From Cytidiella melzeri (lineage: Eukaryota; Basidiomycota; Agaricomycetes; Polyporales; Irpicaceae): 33,688 nucleotides of DNA. A model generated the notes under the pieces. It worked only from the letters and a program-made list of their open reading frames with translations. It was not told the DNA's origin and searched no databases. The position numbers and the translations under genes were made by a program. Location: NCBI GenBank assembly GCA_022592445.1, contig JABYQR010000442.1, forward strand, positions 1 through 33,688. The letters are read 5' to 3'. Shown one piece after another: positions 10,462 through 22,053 of this stretch; position 1 is the stretch's first letter; every line of letters begins with the position of its first letter.

Positions 10462-12212
10462 TCACGGCACAAGCAGCAACACTTCAACCTTCCCATGACT
10501 ATCCCCAAGCGCAACCACACCCCCCGCCTCATCGTAATCCATCGACGTCCAATTCATACTCACATCCTCAATCGCCCACAACGTCCGTAACACACCCTCC
10601 TCCTCCTCGATCATCCCTTCGTTCCTACTCTTCATCCGTCCAGGAAACACAGTCGCCACAAGCAACTCCTCCTTCTTTTTTGACTGTCCCTGTACACCCT
10701 GACCCTGGACAACATCAGACGCGTGGACGTCAAACCCTGTGAGGTCTGTATTCCGTGACGGACGTGGTTGGATCCAAAGTGCGGTTCCGTGTGAGCCGAG
10801 AGAGATGTCTTTGCAGCGGAGGTGTCCGCGTGCGGAAGGTAGGGAAGCGTGGTGCAACGGGGGGAACACGTACGGCGACTCTGGTGTCTGCACGTCGCTT
10901 AGATCGGGTGGTTCTGCTTCCGCTGCTTCTGGTAAGTGGTACAGATCGAGAGTGTGTTTGTCTGACGACCACGGGTCGTCGCTTTCAGCACGGAGGACAA
11001 TAGACACAGCTGGTTGCGGGTCGTCCTCGGCACCGATGACTGAGGAAGAATACCCTTGCGCCACCGCTACGCCATCGATCCAGCCAAACCGGTGTCGTGC
11101 GATGGGATGGTACGGTTCCGTGATCGACTCGGGGGAGGTAAGTGTAGGAATCGAAAACGCTTCAAAGGAGCGTGCGCGGACGACGAAAATGCTTCGCGGC
11201 GAAAAATGGATTTGCAAACATCTGTTATGCTTTTTTTTAAAAATAAACAAAACAACCCTTGCTTGTAAAAAGGCTTCTGGATTGAACGGACACAGTGAGT
11301 GAATGATTGAAGCGTACCTGGAAATTGCTTTCGGAGGGTTCGTCTGTGCCCAACAAAACAGCCATGTCTCCTGTAAGCCAATTGATGATATGAACTTCGT
11401 TCATGTCATCGCCAATCGCCAGTAGGTCGCCACAGAGATTCAACGCCTTGAACGAGCTGCTGATAGTAGCCAAGCACTCAAAAGAGCTTGTAGAGCCGTC
11501 GTCATGTGTGCCAGGGCGAACACGCAAGAGATCAACTCTTTGCTCGCTAAAAATAACGTCCCACTACTAGTCAGCAAATGAAGACAAAAAATATGGCAGC
11601 CTGACTTGGGAAAGACAGTAGACACTGCTAGCATCGCGTGTTTATGCTCAGGGTCAGAGTTGACTGTCACAGCGGTGAACACAGCACCCTTGGGAGACCA
11701 CTCTGCGAGTTTACGAGCGGGTCCGTGTAGGGATGGACCTACGTCCCAACACGTGATGACCGACCAGATGCCTTTGGAGACGGTGATCAACCAGCCGGGG
11801 TGTGAGGGTATGAAACGAACGTCGGAGACTGGCATTCCGGAGCTGGCAGAGAACTTGACAGATGAGCGGGGACGGGCTGTTGAGGCGGGGGAGCACCAGA
11901 ATTGTCCGAGGGAGTAGGCGTGGCGGGTGAGTCGTTCGAGATCGGTGGGTTGGAGGTGCTCGATGGACACGGGAGGGAATGGGAAGCCTTGGTTGAGTAT
12001 GTGAGATATGCAAGCGTGGTGCCAGACGACGTGTAGCTTTGAGAGGGTCATGAACCGTTTGCAGGTCTGCGAGGTGATGTGAGCTGAGGGGAAAGACTGT
12101 CGGAGAAGGGCGAGAAAACACTTACTTGCCTGATTGTGAGAATTTCGGATATAGAGAGGAAGGTGAATAGGTGTATGAGGACATCGTCAGGGAGATGTTC
12201 GAGTGGTGGCAT
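10462..12212 (-). CDS. F-box protein with propeller-like C-terminus
   Basis: Four exons on the minus strand: 12212-12126, 12066-11606, 11546-11318, 11229-10462 (1545 nt, 514 residues). The F-box is at the very N-terminus (LEHLPDDVLIHLFTFLSISE at residues 4-23, then ILTIRQ and, over intron 1, TCKRFMTLSKLHVVWHHAC). The rest has repeated beta-strand-like units resembling degenerate WD40 blades (VRFIPSHPGWLITVSKGIWS, LNLCGDLLAIGDD, QIHFSPRSIFVVRARSFEAF, GGVVALGDSHGKVEVLLLV). This suggests an SCF substrate receptor with a propeller. Intron 3 must end with AAG at 11230 to keep the frame; the nearer CAG at 11222 would break it. It lies in tandem with the TPR/F-box gene but is a different architecture, so the two are not recent duplicates. 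Its promoter region is shared with the diverging WD40 gene. Confidence 0.78.
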
Positions 12213-12998
12213 TGTGCTGCGAACGTTATTGAATAACGGCAGACGTGACTTGCCCACAGTACTCACTCGCGGCTTTTGAGATTAACAAAGAAAAGCCAAG
12301 CTCATCTGTGGTATTTATTGAGTGAGAGCCAAAAGGGTGGTTTGTAAGTGTGGCCAGAAAGAACGATCTTGGACTGGGCGCCGGAGAGAGGGACGGCAAC
12401 AAACACGGGTAAATAAACACCGGTCCATGGCCAGTTTAATTAAAGCACGGTTTCCAGCAACGATTACTGTGATAGACACCCCAATTGCAACGAATTCAAA
12501 AGCACACACGAACATACTCGTACTGACGTGAGAGGGTGCTCAAACGACCATACATTCTCAGCCTGATATTCACTCAACAAGCACGTGGGAACCTGGTCCG
12601 TGCACCATCCCTCATCATCCCCTTATACTGCATCTCGAGCGCAAGATGCGTCTTTGATTCTTCCACAACTTGAATCGCCGGTGATGAGAAACTGCTAGCA
12701 GCGATATGAGCACGACTGTCTTTCTTTTTCAGGGAAGACGTGTCGGCGTTGACATCGCTCGTTCGGCTTTATAACCACCTTGTTACTTGGAAAGGGACGG
12801 GCCTTTATGTTTTACACAGCTGAGGCGTTTTCTCTTGTGGAAGATGATTTTAGAGTAGAGGTTGTTCATCGTCTTGTGTAATGTACATGTGTTGTTTGTA
12901 TGAACGAGGAGCGGTGATGAACCTCCCTCAGACGAATTTGGCGATTGCCATCTCTCAACTTGACTCACAATCACGGGTGCTGCTTCCTACCGAGTGTC
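12213..12998. other. Divergent promoter region, 0.8 kb
   Basis: Lies between the start of the F-box/propeller gene (-) and the start of the WRAP53-like gene (+), so it probably serves both. A TTTATAA element is near 12768. No gene seen. Confidence 0.4.
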
Positions 12999-15030
12999 AT
13001 GGATGCCCCAGTCTGGCAGGCCTCGCAGTACAACGTCGCACAACATCCACCAGAACTAAAACACACCGTCAAGTCCATCGGTAGCGGCGGCGTCAACAAC
13101 AACTTTGTCGCTCGCTGTGCAAAGTGGCAAGTAACACTTTCTTCATCAGGATTTTTGTAAGGCTGACAACACCTGTAGGTGCCCAGATGGTTCAGTCTCT
13201 CTAGCGCAATGCGAAGACGCGGCTCTACGGTACCTTGACATGTCAGTCCACACACATACACACAACCAGTGAACTAGTACACACAGCTCATGGGTATACC
13301 ACCATTGACAGCCCTCCATCTCTTCTCTCCAACGCAACAACCTCCACACCACCACTGCTGCCTGGCCAAACCACTTCAAAGTTCCCCCAGCCTAGTCCTA
13401 TACTCGACTTTACATGGTACCCTTTCGCCACTCCTACCAACCCAGCGACTTTCTGCTTTCTAACATCCGTGCGCGAATGTCCCGTAAAACTCCTCGACGC
13501 TGCATCTGGTCGTGTACGTACCTACTATCTCCCCCACCCCACCCCAGGATCTTTCCAGCTGACCCCAACCCCACTCATTTACCAGCTTCGAGCTTCGTAC
13601 AAAATCGTTGACCACAGAGAGAGACACGTCGCTCCTCACAGTTTGGCGTTCAACGGTACCGCTACAAAGTAAGGACCCCTCCCCACGGATGTTTTACTAT
13701 TCGTTTACAAAGAAGAAACCCCCCCCCCCCCCCTCTTTTTTTTTCTTCTAAAGAATATACTGCGGTTTCGAAGACGCCATCGAAGTGTTCGACACTCTCT
13801 ACCCAGGAGAAGGGACCCGCTGGCACACGACTCCGTCCAAGAAAAGCCGGGATGGCCTCAAAGGTTTGAACGTTAATCCCTCCCACTCGAACGCAAAAAC
13901 AAATATCTGAATTAAAATAATAACAAAAACAATATCATATCATTTTCCATTTTCTTTAGGTATCATCTCCGCCCTGGCATTCTCCCCAGACACCTCTTCC
14001 GGAGTATTCGCAGCAGGCTCACTCAACCCTTCCTCTCCCACCTCCTCAAACGTCGCCATCCTCACAGAACCCACCGGACAAGTCCCGGTGTTGTACGTCG
14101 GGGACGAACCGTCTGGTGGGTTCGGGGTACGCTCGAGTGTCACTCAAGTAAGCATTCGGTCTTTTTTTTTTTTTTTTCGTTACTTCGTTACTTCGTCGCA
14201 CGGGGTTTCACAATTTTCGATTTTTCGTTTCTCTCTAATGTAGCTCATGTTCAACCCTACCCGTCCGTACCTGCTCTACGCCTCCTTCAGACGGAACGAC
14301 CACATCTACACTTGGGACCTACGCGGAGACGTATCCAAACCCGTCCAACGCTTCCAACGTAACAACCCCCATCATCATCATCATCAGGAGGTTGAAACTA
14401 ACCAGCGGCTACGGTTCGACGTTGATATTGGAGGGAACTGGTTGAGTGTGGGGAACCAGGTACGAGAAATACTTAAACCCTTGATCAACTGGCTTTGAGG
14501 CTGACGTACGGACCCCTCTTCCAATACACCAAACCGAAAAACAAAAAACGAAAAAAAAAGCGAGGAGAGATATCCTTCTTCGATTTACACGCTCCTGCCG
14601 ACGAGGTGCCAGTGCAGCCCAACTCTGAAGGGACGTTCGGTTCGGAGACGCCTCCAAGTGGCTACAAACCCTCACTCACATTCGACGCACACAACGGTAA
14701 GAAAAAAAACGTGTTTTTTACCTAATGATTCGTCCGGAAAGAGTTTCTCATTAGCAGGGTTTAGACGCAGTCGGCTCCGTGTCGTTCCACCCAACTCGGC
14801 CGTTACTCCTGTCAGTCTCTGGGTCACGACATTTTGAAGAAGCACCGAACCGTGACAGAATGGACTCGGACGGCTCGGAAGAAGATACCAGTGAAGAGGA
14901 CGAGGACAGCCGACGAGAAGGAGGAGGAGGAGGAGGAGGAGGAGGGGCGACGTACTACATCACACGATCACGTACAAAACCAGCTCCAGTCGCACAAGAT
15001 TCCTCTGCCAAACTCTGGTCGTTTCAATAG
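12999..15030 (+). CDS. WD40 protein of the WRAP53/TCAB1 type
   Basis: In animals this family binds CAB-box RNAs (scaRNAs, telomerase RNA); the role in fungi is poorly known. Nine exons: 12999-13126, 13179-13241, 13312-13513, 13586-13668, 13754-13863, 13960-14147, 14244-14459, 14561-14696, 14765-15030 (1392 nt, 463 residues). The order of blades matches the family: AKWCPDGS; DFTWYPFA; CPVKLLDAASGRLRASYKI; PHSLAFNG with IYCGFEDAIEVFD; GIISALAFSPD; QLMFNPTRPYLLYASFRRND then IYTWDLRGD; NQR-type segment; VGSVSFHPTRPLLLSVSGSRHF; AKLWSF end. Intron 1 starts GC (GCAAGT) rather than GT. Introns 4 and 7 end in AAG. The last blade carries an acidic Ser/Glu/Asp insert and a run of nine Gly. The stop is 54 bp from the DIS3 stop on the opposite strand. 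Confidence 0.83.
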
Positions 15031-15084
15031 CCATACCTACCCTAGCCTCTTTTTTGTTTGCTCTCTCTCTCTCTCTCGCCTGGT

Positions 15085-18000
15085 CTACGACAAAGAGCGC
15101 GCATCTACAGGCTTAACCAACGTCATCTTCACCTTCCCCCTCTGCGTATTCTTATCCTTCTCCACCTCAATCTGCACAGTCACCTTGTCAAACACAGCGA
15201 CGGTCGTCACATCCTCCTCCCCAGTTCCTGCTGGGATCCTAATCGAGTAATTCTCCGCGTCGAATTGGATCTCTCGCTTGAACGTCACCAGACCTTCAAT
15301 CCCCAACCTGTTTCAAACGTTTTTTTTTTTTTTTCGTGAGCGTCAAGAGCATCAAGAGTCTCGAACGTCAATGAGAACACGAATTTTTTTAATGGATACG
15401 CACGTTGAAACAAAGACACCGAGACCGTTCCTGAACGCTCGAATAACAAACGCATCTTCCGTCACGACTTGTTTATCTCCTCGCGCTTTCAAAGCGAGAC
15501 CGACGTAAAACTCGACGCTGGCCCGGCTGGCCATCTGCGCCATACGATGTCTGCGGTTGACCACGTCCAGCACGCGTTCCACATGTGGTTTCGAATGGAG
15601 ACTCGGGTGTAAAGGTGTGTAGTTGATGGCTGCAGCTAGTTGGCGATGAACGAGAACGTCTTTAAGAGCAGAGGGGAGGGGAAGGGGAGGGGAGGGGAAG
15701 GGGAAGGGGGGTGGGAATGTGTGTTAGTGTTGCTTTGAAGCAGCGTGAAGAAGAGGAATTTTTATTCTTTACCTGCATAGCGACGAATTGGGCTAGTGAA
15801 ATGCGTGTAGATTTGTGAAGCGAGCCCGTAGTGACCGAAAGTGTCCTTGCCCACGCTACCCGAGCAGAAATATTCGGCAGAGAGCATGCAGCGAGTTGCC
15901 ATGATTCGAACGAGAGTGTTGAAAGCAGGTTCAGCGGGGTCCTGTGTGTGGTTATCCGCTCAATGACGGGGCTGAACAGAGGAAGATAGAGATATGCAGA
16001 GTGAAGATACTGACTAGGCATTTGTCTAGTGACGCCGCTAATGCACCAGAGCTGGACACATCCAAGGACATTCCCTTGCGTTTCTTCAGGATATCTTGAA
16101 GTTTCTCAAAATTGGTGGACGGCGGTGGTAAATGACGTCTAACAGTATGTCAATCACCTCACCTCTTTTCACCCCACTGTTTTTTTTGAGACTCACCTGA
16201 GAACAGATGTCAAAGGAAAGGTTTCCTGAATTTTCCGGGCTACGGAGATATTAGCAAGGAGCATGAACTCTTCCACGAGGCTGTTCGTCTCGAGCATTTG
16301 TTTTTGCTCGACGTCGATGGGATCCGAGCTCTCTGCGCTGTCCAGGTGGATCTTGACCTCGGGCGAAGCCAAGTTGAGCGCCCCGGCTTTCATCCGACCT
16401 TCCCTCAACTTGATCGCCAACGAGTTGAGCAGTCGAATGCTCTGTGTGAGCTCGTCTGTCCGTGTTCTGTGTCCATTGTAAGCACTCCATTCCCTGGAAA
16501 TCTTTTTCGAGGAGAGAGAGAGCAACGCACGGAGTGTCTTTACGGATCTGCGCTTCCTCGTACGTGAACGCGGACTTGGACGCAATCACAGACTTGGTGA
16601 AGCGTACGTTCAATATCTCTGCGTCCGAACTCATTTCCTGTACCCCCCAAACAGAATTGTCGCGCTGTCGTGTCAGAAACGCATTGCATAGGCAGCGAAG
16701 CTCAGCCTACCCAGATGACAGAAAATGCCAAACGCTCCACGTCTGGCCGAAGAGAGCAGAGGTTTGTCCCGAGCAACGCAGGTAACATGTCGATACGCTT
16801 GTCAACGAGATAGACGGTAGTGCCACGGGCAGCAGCTTCGTTGTCCATGGCCGTGTCCGGGTGAACGAATCTTGATACGTCGGCGATGTCTATCAGCCCA
16901 TGTCAGTCCTGCGTAACGAATACGTAGTGAGAGACCATGACGCACGGACGCCAGCCTCAATGTTGCCATTCGGTAGGAGCCTTGCGTGCAGGGCGTCGTC
17001 AATATCTTGACAACCTGGATGCGAGCAGCACAGTTGTGAAAAGGATGTGCGCATAACGCTGGGTGAAGACAAACCTGGGGGATCGATGCTACAGATGATC
17101 AACTCTCTCAGATCCTCTCTGTCCCTCCAATCAGGGTTGATGTCGCTTTTGGGTGGAACGACCCATGCATCCCCTTCTTCAGGCAAGCAGTCCAAGATGG
17201 CCTTGCCGAACGGTCGGTACGGCACATCAAATTCAAGCAACAAGCTCTCTTGCTCTGCGTCTTTGCTCTCCACCTTTCCGAGTGCTCTCACGAAATGACC
17301 TTCAGGGTAACGAGACGAACTATCCCAGCGGTCGATCGTGACGAGGATTTTCTGACCGACTAACGACGGCGCTTGACGTGTGCGCATCCGTATACGAGGA
17401 AGCAGTCTTGACACGGGAGTCGCAAATACAGTTTGTTGCGAGAGAGAGGTGGCGTTGGAGGATGTGAGAGACGTGCTGTCAATGTGACATACATATCTAT
17501 CAGGATAGGTGGTGAGTACAATGGAAAAAAAAATAGTCATGTAGAATCCATCGCCTACGATTTCCAATTTCGCTTGATGATACCGACAATACGGCCAGTT
17601 GGCTGCCTTTCCTTTGCGACGCGGCGCGCAGCGTCAGCGCGGAGAGCTCTCTGCTCTGCCCTCGTCTCCTCATCGTCCGAGGCATTTTCATCCGTGTCGT
17701 CTGCGTCATCATTCTTGAGTGTTGCTACGCACCACTAGTCAGATTCCACAAAGAAAACTGGATGAAACGCGACAAACCCTCTTGGTCAACTACCTCATCT
17801 GCAGGTGCCTTCCATTCGCTCTCGGGGAAAATCTCAACGGCGACTATATCTCCCTGCACGGCGCGATTCATGTTCTCCCGGCCTATCAGTAGTACAGGCT
17901 TGTCAAAACTCGCCACTGGGACGCTACCCTATAGCAACATCACAATGAGGTACAAGAATCTTATATCAGCATACTCACCTCAAGATAGTTGTATTGATTT

Positions 18001-19229
18001 GCATTGAAATGTCCTTGATGCAATTGACCTGCTTTAACACCAGCAAGCAGAGCCGATGACGGGAAATACTAGTGACTTCGCTCAGCGATGCGGAGCTTTG
18101 AATGGTGAAAAAGACGCTCACGTCCGGATAAAGTTGCTGACGGCCAGAAGTAACCCTAGTAGGCTCTATCTCATCGGTTCCCAAGGCTGCTATCAAGTCT
18201 GCAAGCTGCGTCCTGCTTGCCTCTGGCATTTTTTCAACAAATTGCCTGACTGAAGCGAGAAGACTGAGCATTGATTAATTCGTATATAAATCAAGGTACG
18301 CACCAGACATGCATTGCAGGCCTTCACTTTCGGCCTTCTGCCGATTTGCGGCATCATCGGTTAGGAGCACTACCGTAGGGATTGGTTTCGTTTGTCCCCG
18401 TACAGACGGACGAGACAGCGATATGTGAGTGTTATACCAGGAGGTTGCTTTACGAATAGCTGATGCAGGGTCAACTAAGAACATAGTAATGGGGAGTAGT
18501 AAACGAGAAGGCTCACCCCGGTCGTTTCTGTCATTGGGAGACTCCTCTTCGTCTCGCACTACAGCAGTTCCTCTGGAAGCGGATGGATTGAGTTTAGTGT
18601 CGCTGAGAATATGCACCACTTACGAGTGAAATTCGTTGTAGAAAACCCATGTCCTCTTCTCGTCTGCTTTCAGCAAAGCTTTGAGACGGTTGTACAACGG
18701 TAGAGATCGATGTCGCACTTCTTCCATGACTGTTTGCAGGATTATAATCGGAGAGGCAAAAAGCGGCGATTCCATCAGGTCCATCTAATGCACACGCTCA
18801 TGAGCTCCGGATCTTTAGATGCACAATTCCAGCAGAGTACACTGTGGTGCGTGGAGGTTCATAGGCCGAACGAGTTTACTACATACCTGCGCGAGGAATA
18901 TGTTCGTATCCGGCAATACGAAATGTCCATTTGGGAACGACGGGTGGTCGACTGAGCCTGACGCGGGAAGGGTGTGGCTCAAAGGCACAGCAGCATCCTG
19001 TGAGGATAGACAGACACTGCAGCTTTGGATGCCACAGCCCACGTCGTCACGGAGATATCTCTCACGCAGTACTAAATAGCAAGAGGTGGTTTTATGACTG
19101 TTCACAACAACAAGAATTTCACATTCACTCACCTTTAATCACTTTGCCTCTCGCGGTCTTTTTGAAGAACTTCCGCTGCGTGATAGTCGCCTCTGTGCGA
19201 GGCCGCTTGCGTATAGTTATTTCTACCAT
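15085..19229 (-). CDS. DIS3: Exosome catalytic exoribonuclease Dis3/Rrp44
   Basis: 3'-5' exoribonuclease and endonuclease of the RNA exosome. Eighteen exons (minus): 19229-19133, 19071-18887, 18784-18624, 18572-18517, 18459-18304, 18249-18122, 18068-17979, 17928-17778, 17724-17559, 17496-17075, 17014-16946, 16889-16711, 16637-16531, 16466-16197, 16138-16015, 15941-15773, 15659-15404, 15307-15085 (3009 nt, 1002 residues, normal length). Every junction keeps phase. Seen in order: N-terminal [11 protein letters not shown]; the Cys motif CGIQSCSVC; a PIN domain with acidic residues in [19 protein letters not shown] and [13 protein letters not shown]; cold-shock-like domains ([19 protein letters not shown]); the RNB domain with [13 protein letters not shown] (about 538-550, catalytic Asp cluster intact), [12 protein letters not shown] and [20 protein letters not shown]; and a C-terminal S1 domain ([24 protein letters not shown]). 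Both nuclease sites look active. Confidence 0.95.
15660..15772 (-). other. DIS3 intron 16 with G-rich run on the plus strand
   Basis: The intron holds many GGGG tracts separated by A or AA on the plus strand (about 15670-15711), so the pre-mRNA strand has a long C/T tract next to an AAAG acceptor. It may simply act as an extended polypyrimidine tract. Confidence 0.6.
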
Positions 19230-20146
19230 GGCTTTCCTAGTCAGTGTGGTGATGCGACGAATGGTCGAAGGCGAGTCGACCAAGCTGCATTAGTACGAGG
19301 ATGAGCGGCTCATTTCGCGGGTCTTCAGGGTCCTGCGACATTCTCCGTCATAGAAAGGACCCCGGACATCACAGAGCGTCGACTTTGTAGTATAATGCAC
19401 CGCAGAACTTGGACCATCAGATACAAGGCTCTACGCCCGAGCAGGAGCTACGAGAGGTAAAATAAATATGTACTTGGGTACTTCAGAACCGTCATGGGAA
19501 TGAACGCGGTTGATGCGGTCTATCGCACCTCGAGTCGTAGCGACTCTAGCGAGTTCGATGGTTTCACGGAGATGATCAGAAGCAGAACGCGTACGCCGAT
19601 AATCTTTCTAGCAGAAATCGCTTCTAGGAGGGTCTCTGGGACACCGCAGCAAATATTTCAAGATGTACGTATCACCTACGATGGCTTGTACAGTAATAGT
19701 CATGAATTGTCTAATTTTCTGTGTGCCAGGAAATTGTCCAACTCTTCAGCGCAAACACATTTTGCAAGCAAAAGTGCCGAGTCATGACGACCACGGTGAT
19801 TCGGCTAGGCTGCAGGAAAGATCAGATTTTGCACAACAAATGCACGTTCTACTTACTTTTATTATGTACAAGAAATCGTCGTTATGGAAATCTATTCAGC
19901 GAACTTCTTGGCACGCGGGCCGTGGTACTCAGAGGGAGGCCTATAAAGCCAGCAGCGCAAACGAGTAACGAACCCTTACTTTCTGTGCCAGGTGCCAGTT
20001 CAGAAAAACATTTCCCTCCCTTCTTTCCTTTTGCTACGCGCGACTTGAGGTCTTCGCCTTTGCCACCTTCTTTTCTACACAAACCTATTCCATTCCAGCC
20101 TAGTGCTCTACCTCTTCGTCCAAACATCCTCCCCGTAATTACAGCA
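19230..20146. other. Divergent promoter region, 0.9 kb
   Basis: Between the DIS3 start (-) and the small secreted protein start (+). Open frames of up to 176 codons on the plus strand lack recognisable motifs; the longest simply runs into the first exon of the secreted protein. The last 150 bp are pyrimidine-rich, as expected for a strong fungal promoter or 5' UTR. Confidence 0.4.
19942..19948 (+). promoter_or_regulatory. TATA box for the small secreted protein
   Basis: TATAAAG about 200 bp before the ATG at 20147, followed by a CT-rich stretch. Placement fits a TATA box with a long 5' UTR. Confidence 0.4.
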
Positions 20147-20894
20147 ATGGCTCGCCTCGCTCTCTTCTCCATGCTTGTGGCCGCTCTGTTCGGCATGGTC
20201 ATCGCAGCACCCGTCTCGCGCCGTGCTGCAGCATTCACAGAACTCGCGTAAGCACACGTTCTGTAAACACCACACGTACGCCAACACTCACCTTGAGATT
20301 CAGCTACGCGGATTTCCAAATTTCCGACGGTGTTGGCGGTAACGCAGAAGCTCAGGCCAACGCGGTATTTGTCGGTGAGTCCCTTACAATTTGAGAGACA
20401 ATGTCAATCGTAACATTGTTGCCACGTAGACCCTTTCTCCGGCCAGGACCTCGCTACTATCAGCAGCGCGACGTTGCAAGCTATACAGAACATGCGTGAG
20501 GCTGCCGAAACCGCAGAAACTGCACAATTCAACCCCGCAATTGATGCCGCATCGGGTGCTGCAGGTACTTGGCATCCCCGCGTTCTGACTGCAGACTCTG
20601 AGTGCTCACTGGATCGTTGTCGGTAGCTGATGCCCTTCAAGTTGGCAAGATCAAGAACAAGGTCCTGAAGCTGACCGGTGAGGTCCAAGGCATCAACATC
20701 GAGATCGCACAGGCGACCGCAGCCGGCAAGGATACGTCCTCTCTTGAGACCAGCCTGAAAGCAGAACAGTGAGTATGCGTTTGAGCGAGTCCTGACCACA
20801 CATGCTGACTGTGTATTTCATCAGAACGAAGCTCAACAACAACATCGCTTTGGATAAGGCCAATGCTGGAGACGCTTCGAAGGGGGTTGTGTGA
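20147..20894 (+). CDS. Small secreted protein, fungal family of unknown function
   Basis: Five exons: 20147-20247, 20304-20374, 20430-20564, 20627-20768, 20825-20894 (519 nt, 172 residues). A strong signal peptide (MARLALFSMLVAALFGMVIA, then AP) is followed by a short basic SRR site. The mature part begins with the motif YADFQISDGVGGNAEAQAN, which I recall from predicted small secreted proteins in many fungi. The rest is Ala-, Asn- and Gln-rich and looks helical (KNKVLKLTGEVQGINIEIAQ; SSLETSLKAEQTKLNNNI). No Cys residues in the mature part, which is unusual for a secreted effector-like protein. Function unknown; export is inferred from the signal peptide. Confidence 0.8.
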
Positions 20895-22053
20895 GATATC
20901 CTTTGTGCTTCGCTCTGGTTGCACGTAGTACGCGTAAAAATGGAGCAAATGTTCTTCTTGACTTCAATCGGCGGCGTAAGCTTGAGAGGTATCGCCGAGT
21001 ATCAGTTGGCACAATACTGCGTATATTGAAGTGTCTTCGCGGCCGGTCCAAGTCTTGAGTTCAATGGAGCCGCAGCACGCACCCACAATCCCCGCATAAA
21101 TTGAGTTCCTGCGCATTCAAAGGGATTCTTCTGGTTTCAGATTGATTCAAAACCTCTAATTACCGCGTGAGCAAGGTGTCATTGCTATACGAATATTTAC
21201 TGTAACCCACCTCATTCTGTATGAGTTGAAATACTCCCGACACCGTGCGACTTCGTGAAGATCATGCGCTCAAGCCACCTACCGCAATCATGATCAACGT
21301 CCACTCATATGCTAGAGTCGCCTCACCGGGAGAATACATTCGCAATATCGTGGTGGGCAATTGCCAAGCGGTCACTCGCACCTAATGTTCACCACGCACA
21401 CACCAAAGTATAGAGATCGGCATTTACCTGGAACCCAGACGAAAATGCGACCCTCAGAATGAAGACCACGCTTTATCTACCGCCGGCTGAAGTCTGCCGT
21501 ATCTACAAACAACTTAGACAGATACTCACGAGGTATTTCACGATAAAATCCCAGGGAAATGAACCGTTCTCACCGATAGGCGGCCGCACGGACATTTAAC
21601 CCCTACAGAGGGCCAATTCGTGTATCGTCTCAACAGACAAACGCCCATCCTCCCGCAGAAGCAGAGTCTGGTAACCTGGCGATCTGGGGCAGCGTTGTAG
21701 TTCTGGCGACGATGTACCGCGCGAGTCGACGCAGGCTATCCGGCATCCCTCCACGAAGCAACGCGGAACACCGCAAAAAAGCTCCCATCGGGTTCCGGGA
21801 TAACGTCGTAAATTCTCACACATCTGTCCAACGGCTCCGAGAGAGGACAAAGCCTTCCGCCGTGCCGTGGCTTTCCCGAGAACAACGCTGTGCAATACAT
21901 ACCCAGGAAGCTCTCGCTGTGAGAATGACGTTTCAAAAGACATTCCATATATTACAATCTCTCACCTTCGATAGCGTTCGTTCGTACCAAGACTTTCGAC
22001 CACTAAACACTGGTTTAGACCTCGACCTAGCCGACCCACCTAGACTCGTGGAC
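20895..22053. other. Intergenic stretch, 1.2 kb
   Basis: No gene recognised. The last 340 bp are open in the frame of the downstream coiled-coil gene (including an ATG at 21926), so its true start could be upstream of the one chosen. Confidence 0.35.

Noticed and set aside
10368..11302. Plus-strand frames of 124-187 codons
   Set aside because: Shadows of the large last exon of the F-box/propeller gene; no motifs.
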